Below are positions 6,429 to 12,551 of a stretch of DNA of 12,551 nucleotides, one piece after another. Origin of the DNA: an uncultured Bacilli bacterium (GTDB lineage Bacteria; Bacillota_I; Bacilli_A; RF39; UBA660); contig CAKOOJ010000015.1 of NCBI GenBank assembly GCA_934098385.1, positions 1 to 12,551 on the forward strand. The letters run 5' to 3'. Position 1 is the first letter of the stretch, and the number at the start of each line of letters is the position of its first letter. Both the position numbers and the translations under genes were made by a program. The notes below the pieces were generated by a model that searched no databases, was not told the DNA's origin, and saw nothing but the letters and a program-made list of their open reading frames with translations.

Positions 6429-8373
6429 ATTTTGATTTTAATTCAAATAATATATCTCTTAATTCCATAGCTCTTTCAAAGTCCATGTTTTTTGCTGCTT
6501 CTTTCATTTCATTTTCTATATTTATTAACATTTCTGTTTTTTCTTTTTTCGATAGTTTTACATTTTCAACTTTTTCTTCTATTTCATTAGATATTACTTC
6601 TTTGATTGATTTTATTATTGTTTTTGGAATTATATTATGTTCTTTGTTATATTGGTCTTGTATCTTTCTTCTTCTTTCTGTTTCTTTGATACTTAAATCC
6701 ATTGCTTCGCTTATTTTATCGGCATACATTATAACATGACCATGTTCGTTTCTAGCGCATCTTCCTATTGTTTGAATTAAACTTCTTTCACTTCTTAAGA
6801 AACCTTGCTTGTCTGCATCCATTATTGCGATTAAACTTACTTCTGGAATATCAATTCCTTCTCTTAATAAGTTAATTCCTACAACCACATCGTATGTACC
6901 TAATCTTAATTCTCTTATTATTTTTAATCTTTCTAATGTTTTTACTTCACTATGTAAGTAAGCAACTTTTATACCCATTCCTTTTAAGTAATTTGTTAGT
7001 TCTTCTGCCATTCTAATAGTTAGTGTAGTTATTAATACTCTTTCATTAATTTCTTTACGTTTATTTATTTCATTTATTAAATTATCTATTTGGCCTTCAG
7101 TTTTTCTTACTTCAATAGTTGGATCTAAAAGTCCAGTAGGTCTTATTATTTGTTCTACAAATTTATTATTTACTAATTCTAATTCATAATCTCCTGGAGT
7201 TGCTGATACATATATTGCTTGATTAATTTTATTTCTAAATTCATCAAATTTAAGTGGTCTATTATCAAGTGCACTAGGTAAACGAAAACCGTAATCTACT
7301 AGTGTTTGTTTTCTCATCCTATCTCCATTATACATTCCTCTTATTTGTGGTATTGTTACATGTGATTCGTCAATTACTAATAAATAATCTTTTGGAAAAA
7401 AGTCTAGTAGACAGTTTGGTGTTTCTCCTTCATCTCTTAAAGATATATGTCTTGAATAGTTTTCTACACCATGACAAAATCCAGTTTCTTTTAACATTTC
7501 TATATCATATAATGTTCTTTCTCTTAGTCTTTGCTCTTCTATTAATTTATTATTTTCTTTAAAATATTTTAGTCTTTCATCTAACTCTTCTTGTATTCTT
7601 TTAATAGATTCTTTTAATTTATCTTCACTAGTGACAAAGTGACTTGCTGGAAATATTGTTATGCTCTTCTTATTTTGTTTTACTATACCTGTTAATACAT
7701 CGAATTCACTAATTCTATCAATTTCATCTCCAAATAATTCTATTCTTATTCCGTTTTTCTTTTCTGCAATTGGAATTATTTCTATAATATCTCCATTAAC
7801 TCTAAATGTGCCTCTATGAAAGTCCATTTGATTTCTTTCATATGTCATATCAATTAGTTTTTTTAATATATCATCTCTTTTAATTATATCTCCAATATTT
7901 AATATTAACATTTTTTCTTTATAATCTTCTACATCTCCTATACCATATATGCATGATACACTAGCAACTACTATGGTATCTCTATTGTTTAAAAGTGATG
8001 CTGTTGCACTATGTCTTAATTCATCTATTTCATCATTAATACTTGCATCTTTTTCTATATAAGTATCACTAGATGGAACATATGCTTCTGGTTGATAATA
8101 ATCATAATATGATACAAAGTATTCTACATGATTGTTTGGAAATAATTCTTTTAATTCACTATAGAGTTGACCGGCTAATGTTTTATTATGTGCTAAAACT
8201 AAGGTAGGTTTGTTAACTTTATTAATTACATTTGCAATAGTGAACGTTTTACCAGTACCAGTTGCTCCTAATAAAACTTGATCTTTTTTTCCATTATTAA
8301 TACCATCTGTTAATTCCTTTATAGCTTTTGGTTGGTCTCCATTTGGTTGATATTTTGATACTAAATTAAACAT
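6427..8373 (-). CDS. uvrB: Excinuclease ABC subunit B
   Basis: UvrB is the damage-verifying helicase-like subunit of nucleotide excision repair. It is loaded by UvrA and recruits UvrC for incision. Numbered from the ATG at 8373 (648 aa), it shows Walker A GATGTGKT (36-43) and the YYDYYQPEAYVP beta-hairpin that clamps DNA. It also has the DESHVTIPQIRGMYNGD block, SATPGDYE, and the C-terminal helicase motifs LREGIDIPEV and IQTIGRCARN (commonly GRAARN). A closing UVR domain (ENEMKEAAKNMDFERAMELRD) binds UvrC. A GTG nine bases upstream (8382) is in frame but lies inside the GAGGTG Shine-Dalgarno (8380-8385), which is correctly spaced for the ATG, so the ATG is preferred. No uvrA follows, because uvrB ends at a bidirectional terminator. 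An upstream terminator implies a promoter of its own; a TATAAT on the minus strand at 8404-8409 is a candidate without a good -35. Confidence 0.97.
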   Translation of the reverse strand: MFNLVSKYQPNGDQPKAIKELTDGINNGKKDQVLLGATGTGKTFTIANVINKVNKPTLVLAHNKTLAGQLYSELKELFPNNHVEYFVSYYDYYQPEAYVPSSDTYIEKDASINDEIDELRHSATASLLNNRDTIVVASVSCIYGIGDVEDYKEKMLILNIGDIIKRDDILKKLIDMTYERNQMDFHRGTFRVNGDIIEIIPIAEKKNGIRIELFGDEIDRISEFDVLTGIVKQNKKSITIFPASHFVTSEDKLKESIKRIQEELDERLKYFKENNKLIEEQRLRERTLYDIEMLKETGFCHGVENYSRHISLRDEGETPNCLLDFFPKDYLLVIDESHVTIPQIRGMYNGDRMRKQTLVDYGFRLPSALDNRPLKFDEFRNKINQAIYVSATPGDYELELVNNKFVEQIIRPTGLLDPTIEVRKTEGQIDNLINEINKRKEINERVLITTLTIRMAEELTNYLKGMGIKVAYLHSEVKTLERLKIIRELRLGTYDVVVGINLLREGIDIPEVSLIAIMDADKQGFLRSERSLIQTIGRCARNEHGHVIMYADKISEAMDLSIKETERRRKIQDQYNKEHNIIPKTIIKSIKEVISNEIEEKVENVKLSKKEKTEMLINIENEMKEAAKNMDFERAMELRDILFELKSK

Positions 8374-8411
8374 TGTTTTCACCTCGTTTATTATTTTATA
8401 ACAATTATAAT

Positions 8412-8433
8412 AAAAAAACCACTAAAGTGATTT
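8412..8433 (-). terminator. Intrinsic terminator after the small coupled gene
   Basis: Read on the minus strand, AAATCAC (8433-8427) pairs with GTGGTTT (8422-8416) over TTTA, seven pairs with one T-G wobble. It runs into seven T (8418-8412). It overlaps the TAA stop of the 70-aa gene and separates it from uvrB. Confidence 0.7.
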
Positions 8434-8644
8434 ATTTTACTAATAATTTAATAACTGAATTTAATTCTTCTTCATTATTTAGAGGGATAAGTTTGTTGTC
8501 TATAACTTTTCTAATCATTAAATCTTTATTATCTGTTTCATTACATAAATAAACATAATGATTATTTTCATATTCTGTTTCGTTTACGACTAAATAATCT
8601 TTATTATCTATAGTGTAATAACTGACTAATAATTCATTTTCCAT
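8432..8644 (-). CDS. Small acidic protein of unknown function, DUF1292-like at most
   Basis: This 70-aa cytoplasmic protein has no membrane segment and many Asn, Glu and Asp residues. Its pattern is a DYLVVNE strand, HYVYLCNE, a MIRKVI strand, then an acidic 'NNEEELNSVIKLL' helix. The order vaguely recalls the DUF1292/YrzB fold, but I do not recognise it firmly. Its ATG shares one base with the upstream TAA (TAATG), so it is probably translationally coupled to the membrane protein gene. AAAGGA about ten bases upstream can serve as its ribosome site. It is followed at once by a terminator and so is the last gene of its unit. Confidence 0.7.
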   Translation of the reverse strand: MENELLVSYYTIDNKDYLVVNETEYENNHYVYLCNETDNKDLMIRKVIDNKLIPLNNEEELNSVIKLLVK

Positions 8645-9303
8645 TACCTAACCATTCCTTTATTTTCTTCTATTACTTTTTCTGCATTATCTTGAAGATT
8701 TTGTACGTGATTTATATAATTTAATTCTACATTGTTTTCAAATACTTTTTCATCTCCATGTTTATATAGATAGGTACTACCATTATTAGATAATTCACCA
8801 GAAGGGTAATTTTTATATAAGTAATCATCTATATTTTCATATCCTTGAGTTTTTAATATTTTGTTAATTGTTTCTTTATCACAGTTTTTTGTTATTCCAT
8901 AAATTGATTCATTGATATTAAATCCATCTTCTTTCATATTATTTAATAATATATTTATTTTATTTGAATCTGAATCTAAAATAACTAATTTTTTATCTTT
9001 ATTTATAACATAGTCTAAATCCGATTTTTCTAAATAAGAAACTATTTTTGTATTCATATAATCATTTGCAGCGTTTAAGTCTAATCTTCTTTCAACAGAA
9101 TCAACAACTTTTCCACCAATTTTTACACCTGCTATTACTGTGAATATTATTATTGCATTTCTTAATATTATTTTATAATTTGCTTTTAATTTTCTTTTTC
9201 TTTTTCTTCTTGTTTCTATTGGTTTTGCGCCTTCTGATTGTAAACTATTTTTTAATAAATTTGTTTTGGCTTCTCTTATATCTATATTATTATAATTATT
9301 CAT
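8644..9303 (-). CDS. Unknown single-span membrane protein
   Basis: I do not recognise this 219-aa protein. The N-terminus (1-43) is cytoplasmic-like, with a strongly basic run TRRKRKRKLK (31-40). A single hydrophobic segment follows (about 44-60, NAIIIFTVIAGV), suggesting an N-in, C-out type II topology. The rest (61-219) is hydrophilic and mixed-charge. It contains two apparent alpha/beta units around DYVINKDKKLVILDSDSNKINILLNNMKED split by a helix, then a GYENIDDYLYKNYPSG stretch. There is no catalytic motif, lipobox or cell-wall anchor. The start has AGAGGTG seven bases upstream and its own promoter (TTGATT-17-TATAAT). The 70-aa gene overlaps its stop by one base. The context next to murD hints at an envelope role, but that is weak inference. 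Confidence 0.8.
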   Translation of the reverse strand: MNNYNNIDIREAKTNLLKNSLQSEGAKPIETRRKRKRKLKANYKIILRNAIIIFTVIAGVKIGGKVVDSVERRLDLNAANDYMNTKIVSYLEKSDLDYVINKDKKLVILDSDSNKINILLNNMKEDGFNINESIYGITKNCDKETINKILKTQGYENIDDYLYKNYPSGELSNNGSTYLYKHGDEKVFENNVELNYINHVQNLQDNAEKVIEENKGMVR

Positions 9304-9321
9304 AGTTACACCTCTATTTTA

Positions 9322-9350
9322 ATTATAGAATACCTTTTTTTTTAAATCAA
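9322..9350 (-). promoter_or_regulatory. Sigma-A-type promoter for the membrane protein gene
   Basis: On the minus strand TTGATT (9350-9345) is followed after exactly 17 bases by a perfect TATAAT (9327-9322). The spacer contains a run of nine A that may bend the DNA. The transcript would start about 13 bases before the start codon's upstream AGAGGTG. Confidence 0.65.
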
Positions 9351-9389
9351 TAATTATATTATTATTTACACTTATAGTTTACAAAAAAA

Positions 9390-10721
9390 TTATTTAAAGT
9401 TGTTTACAATATTCTTGAATTCATTACCTCTGTCTTCCATACATTTGTATTGATCCCATGATGCACATGCTGGAGATAACAGTATGGTGTCGTTTTCTTC
9501 TGCTAATTTGTAACTTTCTAAAGTTGCTTCTTTTAAATTATTAAATGTTAAACATTTTATATTTTGTTTTTTAGACCATTCTTTTATTCTATCTTTAGTT
9601 TCGCCAAATGTTAAAATGTATTTTACATTTTTTAGATATGGATTAAGTGGTTCAAAAGAATGTCCTCTATCAAGTCCACCTAATAATAAAATCACATTGT
9701 TATTAAATGATTTTAAAGCAACTATAGTAGATTCTGTATTTGTTGCTTTACTGTCATTATAAAATGTTATATTATTTATATTTCTTACAAATTCTATTCT
9801 ATGTTCTACGCCTTTAAATTCTTTTAAATACTCTATTATGACATTATTTGATATATTAAATTCTTTTACTACCCCTAACATACACATTATATTTTCATAA
9901 TTATGTATTCCTTTTACTTTAATATCATTTATATTAAGAATAGGTTCATTCTTATAATATATTGTATTATTATCTAGGTATATGTCTGTTTTAGTATTAT
10001 TTGAAAAATATATTTTTTTACTTTTAATATCTTTTGTTATATCTAATACATCTTTACTATTTAAATTTAATATTGCTAAATCATCACTTGTATGATGGTT
10101 GAATATTTTTTTCTTTGTATTTTTGTAGTTTTCATAAGTTCCATGGAAATCTATGTGAACGGGTGATATATTTGTTAAAACACTTATATTTGTTTTAAAT
10201 TTATTTGTATCTAATAATTGATGGTCTGATATTTCTGCAACAATTATATCGTTTTTCTTCACTTTATTAACTATACTTGATAATGGATATCCAATATTTC
10301 CTGCAAGGTGAACGTTTAAATTAGCATTTTTCATTATTTCATAAATCATAGTAGTAGTTGTTGTTTTACCATTTGAACCTGTTATACCAATTATAGTTGC
10401 TTTATCTTTTATAAAATCATATGCAACTTCTATTTCATTTATAACTCTTATACCTAATTCTTTAGCTTTTAAAATGCAAGGATGCGTTTTAATGATACCA
10501 GGATTTTTAATAAAATAGTTATATGAATTATCAAGTAAGTTTTCTGGAGTATCTGTTTTTATAAATTTAATATTTAAATTATTTAATTCTTGTATATGTT
10601 CTATGTCAGTATCGGTTTTATCAACTACTATTATATCATTATTATAATTTGATAATAGTTTTGCTACTTCATAACCGCTTCTTGCTAAACCAAATATAAA
10701 TATTTTTTTGTTTTTATACAT
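9390..10721 (-). CDS. murD: UDP-N-acetylmuramoyl-L-alanine--D-glutamate ligase
   Basis: MurD adds D-glutamate to UDP-MurNAc-L-Ala with ATP in the cytoplasmic phase of peptidoglycan synthesis. The N-terminal nucleotide-sugar domain opens with FIFGLARSGYEVA. The central ligase domain has the P-loop GITGSNGKT (112-120), Glu163, His189 and a lysine cluster (203-205) where the carbamylated lysine lies. The C-terminal domain has NDSKATN and LLSPACASWDQY, ending with EDRGNEF. The length of 443 aa is normal. One oddity is that the segment usually read as E-x-S-S-F-Q-L is EISDHQLL here (163-170), keeping Glu and the first Ser. The start has AGGTGATT eight bases upstream. The gene stands outside a dcw cluster, divergent from the pyrophosphatase gene, and no clear hairpin terminator follows it. 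Confidence 0.95.
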   Translation of the reverse strand: MYKNKKIFIFGLARSGYEVAKLLSNYNNDIIVVDKTDTDIEHIQELNNLNIKFIKTDTPENLLDNSYNYFIKNPGIIKTHPCILKAKELGIRVINEIEVAYDFIKDKATIIGITGSNGKTTTTTMIYEIMKNANLNVHLAGNIGYPLSSIVNKVKKNDIIVAEISDHQLLDTNKFKTNISVLTNISPVHIDFHGTYENYKNTKKKIFNHHTSDDLAILNLNSKDVLDITKDIKSKKIYFSNNTKTDIYLDNNTIYYKNEPILNINDIKVKGIHNYENIMCMLGVVKEFNISNNVIIEYLKEFKGVEHRIEFVRNINNITFYNDSKATNTESTIVALKSFNNNVILLLGGLDRGHSFEPLNPYLKNVKYILTFGETKDRIKEWSKKQNIKCLTFNNLKEATLESYKLAEENDTILLSPACASWDQYKCMEDRGNEFKNIVNNFK

Positions 10722-10739
10722 ATTAAATCACCTATAAAT

Positions 10740-10767
10740 ATTATATAATTTGTTAGAAAAATTACAA
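10740..10767 (-). promoter_or_regulatory. murD promoter (divergent region)
   Basis: Minus-strand TTGTAA (10767-10762) and TATAAT (10745-10740) are 16 bases apart. The pair sits just upstream of the murD ribosome site. Its -35 lies seven bases from the -35 of the oppositely directed pyrophosphatase promoter. Confidence 0.55.
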
Positions 10768-10774
10768 GTATTAA

Positions 10775-10803
10775 TTGACTAATAATCTTTGTTGTAGTAA
10801 ATT
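10775..10803 (+). promoter_or_regulatory. Promoter of the pyrophosphatase gene
   Basis: TTGACT (10775-10780) and TAAATT (10798-10803) are separated by 17 bases. Transcription would begin near 10810, giving a short leader with AAGGGAG at 10814-10820. The TTG that a frame finder would take as a start codon at 10775 is therefore the -35 element. Confidence 0.6.
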
Positions 10804-10828
10804 ATTTATATATAAGGGAGTTGGAAAT

Positions 10829-12448
10829 GTGAAGAAGATTTATATTTTTGGACATAAAAATCCTGATACTGATAGTGTATGTGGTGCAATTAGTTATAGT
10901 TATTTAAAAAATCAATTAGGTTTTAATACAGAACCTAGAATTCTAGGAGATATTAATAATGAAACTAAGTTTGCATTGGAGTATTTTAATGTGAAAGCAC
11001 CAAAGTATTTAGAAGATGTCAAAGTTAAAATAAAAGATATTACATATCATAAAGATTATTTTGTTAAAGAAGATAGCAGTATATTTGATACTTATAACTT
11101 TATGAATAATAATAATATAACAGGTATACCAATCGTAGATGATAAAAATAAATTTGTTGGTTACGTTTCTTTAAAAGAGATTGCTAAGACTATGATTACA
11201 GATAATAATAGTTACCTTGATACAACTTTTGATAATATAACTCATACTTTAAAAAGTTTAAATTATATAAAAATTGATGAAGAAATAAAAGGTAATATTG
11301 TTGCTGCAACTTTTGATGATAATACATTTATAAATAATGTTAAGTTAGATAATAATAGTATTGTTATTGTAGGCGATAGACAAGCTATTATTGATTATGC
11401 TATAAATAGCAAAGTAAAATTAATTATTGTTATTGGTAATAGGGAACTTAATCCTAGTCAATTATTAATGGCTAAAAATAATAAAATAAATATAATATTT
11501 ACACCTTATACAAGTTTTGAGGCAAGTAAACTATTGGGACTAACTAATAATATTAATACTATTAAGAGAAATGAAAATTGTATATGTTTAGAAACTGAAG
11601 ATTATATGACAGATTTTATAGAAATTAGTAATAAAACAAAACATACTAATTATCCAATTGTTAGTCATAGTGGTATTTGTCATGGAATGCTTAGATTAAT
11701 AGATATAAGTGAATATGATAAAAATAGAGTAATATTAGTGGATCATAATTCTATTAAACAAAGTGTTGATGGTATTGATGAGGCTGAAATTTTAGAAATA
11801 GTAGACCATCATAATATAAGCGATATTAATACTAAAAATCCAATTAATTTTAGAAATATGGCCGTGGGTAGTGTTAACACTATTATATATTATTTATATA
11901 AAGAAAATAATATTAGTATACCTGATGATATTGCTGGTTTAATGATAAGTGGTATTATATCTGATACTGTACTTTTAAATAGTCCTACTACGACATATCA
12001 TGATAAGTTTGTTATAGAAGAATTATCAAAACAAACAAATATAAATTATAAAGAATATGGTATGAAATTATTAAAGAGTGGTATGGATATAACTGGTTAT
12101 AGTACTGAGGATATTATTTACAGAGATTATAAAGTATTTAATGTTAATGATTATAAATTTAGTATAGGTCAAGTATTAACTGTTGATTTTAATGATTTCA
12201 AAAATAATATTAATGATTATGTTGATACTTTAAATGAGATAAGCAGAAGTAATGGGTATATATTAAGTACTTTGTATATTACTAATATTTTAACTAAGGA
12301 ATCTATGATATTGTATAATAGTAGTGGTAGCCATATAATAAAAGATGCGTACAATTTAGATAATGTATATGAAGGTGTTATTATAAAAAATATTTTATCA
12401 AGAAAAAAACAGATGGTTCCTAATATAATGTCTGTTCTTGAAAAATAA
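10829..12448 (+). CDS. ppaC: Manganese-dependent inorganic pyrophosphatase with CBS/DRTGG regulatory insert
   Basis: This family II (DHH) pyrophosphatase hydrolyses PPi to two phosphates, pulling forward biosynthetic reactions, and normally uses Mn or Co. The start chosen is the GTG at 10829 (539 aa), eight bases after AAGGGAG. The protein then begins MKKIYIFGHKNPDTDS and places the metal ligands at His9, Asp13 and Asp15, the family's usual numbers. After the first DHH stretch comes a regulatory insert: CBS-1 (about 68-125, ending VGYVSLKEIAKTM), a DRTGG-like middle part (about 140-240, with VGDRQAI) and CBS-2 (about 245-295). The catalytic domain resumes with VDHN (304-307) and EIVDHHN (Asp326, His327, His328). 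It ends in a DHHA2 domain carrying the SRKKQ substrate motif (524-528). The length matches clostridial CBS-PPases, which are inhibited by AMP/ADP and activated by ATP or diadenosine polyphosphates. Such control is inferred here. Confidence 0.95.
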   Translation: MKKIYIFGHKNPDTDSVCGAISYSYLKNQLGFNTEPRILGDINNETKFALEYFNVKAPKYLEDVKVKIKDITYHKDYFVKEDSSIFDTYNFMNNNNITGIPIVDDKNKFVGYVSLKEIAKTMITDNNSYLDTTFDNITHTLKSLNYIKIDEEIKGNIVAATFDDNTFINNVKLDNNSIVIVGDRQAIIDYAINSKVKLIIVIGNRELNPSQLLMAKNNKINIIFTPYTSFEASKLLGLTNNINTIKRNENCICLETEDYMTDFIEISNKTKHTNYPIVSHSGICHGMLRLIDISEYDKNRVILVDHNSIKQSVDGIDEAEILEIVDHHNISDINTKNPINFRNMAVGSVNTIIYYLYKENNISIPDDIAGLMISGIISDTVLLNSPTTTYHDKFVIEELSKQTNINYKEYGMKLLKSGMDITGYSTEDIIYRDYKVFNVNDYKFSIGQVLTVDFNDFKNNINDYVDTLNEISRSNGYILSTLYITNILTKESMILYNSSGSHIIKDAYNLDNVYEGVIIKNILSRKKQMVPNIMSVLEK

Positions 12449-12452
12449 AAAT

Positions 12453-12476
12453 ATAGGGAATGTTAATCCCTATTTT
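12453..12476 (+). terminator. First terminator hairpin after ppaC
   Basis: ATAGGGA (12453-12459) pairs with TCCCTAT (12467-12473) over a 7-nt loop. The T-run after it is only about four bases, so it may be leaky, which fits the second hairpin downstream. Confidence 0.6.
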
Positions 12477-12485
12477 CAGACTGTT

Positions 12486-12525
12486 GACAAATAGGTAGAA
12501 ATTTTACTTATTTGTCTTTTATTTT
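12486..12525 (+). terminator. Second, stronger terminator hairpin
   Basis: A 14-pair stem joins 12486-12499 with 12503-12516, with two T-G wobbles and outer arms GACAAATA/TATTTGTC. The tail TTTTATTTT follows. It is directed along the plus strand and would back up the first hairpin. The remaining bases to 12551 show no gene. Confidence 0.65.
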
Positions 12526-12551
12526 GTAAAAATAATAAAAGTTTCCAATAT

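Noticed and set aside
6407..6739. Plus-strand open frame of 110 codons over the end of uvrB
   Set aside because: It is a low-complexity Phe/Ser/Ile shadow of the uvrB antisense frame, with no ribosome site, and it overlaps the bidirectional terminator.
8374..8382. GTG start at 8382 for uvrB
   Set aside because: The GTG is inside the GAGGTG Shine-Dalgarno; the ATG at 8373 has correct spacing and gives the normal MFNLVSKYQP start.
10775..10828. TTG start at 10775 for the pyrophosphatase
   Set aside because: The TTG is part of a TTGACT -35 with a well-spaced -10. The GTG at 10829 has a proper AAGGGAG site and gives the family's standard N-terminus.
12484..12512. TTGACA at 12484-12489 as a promoter -35
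   Set aside because: No acceptable -10 lies 16-18 bp downstream, and the sequence is part of the arm of a 14-bp terminator hairpin.
1..12551. CRISPR array, tRNA, rRNA, IS element or UGA-as-Trp code
   Set aside because: No regularly spaced repeats, no tRNA or rRNA landmarks, no transposase or terminal inverted repeats were seen. Tryptophans checked are TGG and all genes close with TAA or TAG without internal TGA.

Overview
This window comes from a very AT-rich, low-GC Gram-positive bacterium. It carries a clear Spo0A, a Spo0A-type box, a YugP-type membrane protease, a family II pyrophosphatase with CBS domains and Bacillota-style Shine-Dalgarno sites (AAGGAG, GAGGTG). All visible genes stop at TAA or TAG and every tryptophan checked is TGG, so nothing suggests the Mycoplasma code. 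My inference is an uncultured gut member of the Bacilli/RF39-like group or a relative; the sequence alone does not settle the taxon.

Region 1 (1-1398) is the 3' part of a surface or secreted protein gene that is already open at base 1. Close to its 3' end lies a sharp, A-poor, GC-rich island at about 1201-1320. It has 58% GC and 11% A by hand count, inside a gene that is otherwise A-rich. It encodes a WW.SSP...LRP.INL C-type-lectin-like segment. This is the pattern expected of the variable region of a diversity-generating retroelement (DGR). No reverse transcriptase or template repeat is in the window, so the driver would have to be elsewhere. This is the most interesting signal here.

Region 2 (1399-4224) holds spo0A and a Clp-family AAA+ gene. 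The spo0A promoter region has a perfect TTTGTCGAA box (read on the minus strand) and GACAA elements spaced by 10 and 20 bp, which suggests autoregulation. The Clp gene has an intact first ATPase module and a shrunken second one. The second module keeps Walker A and the IGF ClpP-docking tripeptide but lacks the Walker B glutamate, the GYVG pore loop and the usual arginine-finger motif. The Clp Shine-Dalgarno is buried in a 13-bp hairpin followed by six T.

Region 3 (4225-6428) is cysS followed 2 nt later by a YugP-like zinc metallopeptidase gene, closed by a bidirectional terminator. Region 4 (6427-10721, minus strand) reads murD, then an unknown single-span membrane protein, a small coupled protein and uvrB, with internal promoters and a terminator. 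Region 5 (10722-12551) has a compact divergent promoter pair and then a CBS-domain manganese-dependent inorganic pyrophosphatase gene, followed by two tandem terminator hairpins.

Most genes are housekeeping (tRNA charging, excision repair, peptidoglycan synthesis, pyrophosphate removal). The accessory or regulatory interest is in the diversified surface protein, the spo0A control region and the aberrant Clp ATPase.
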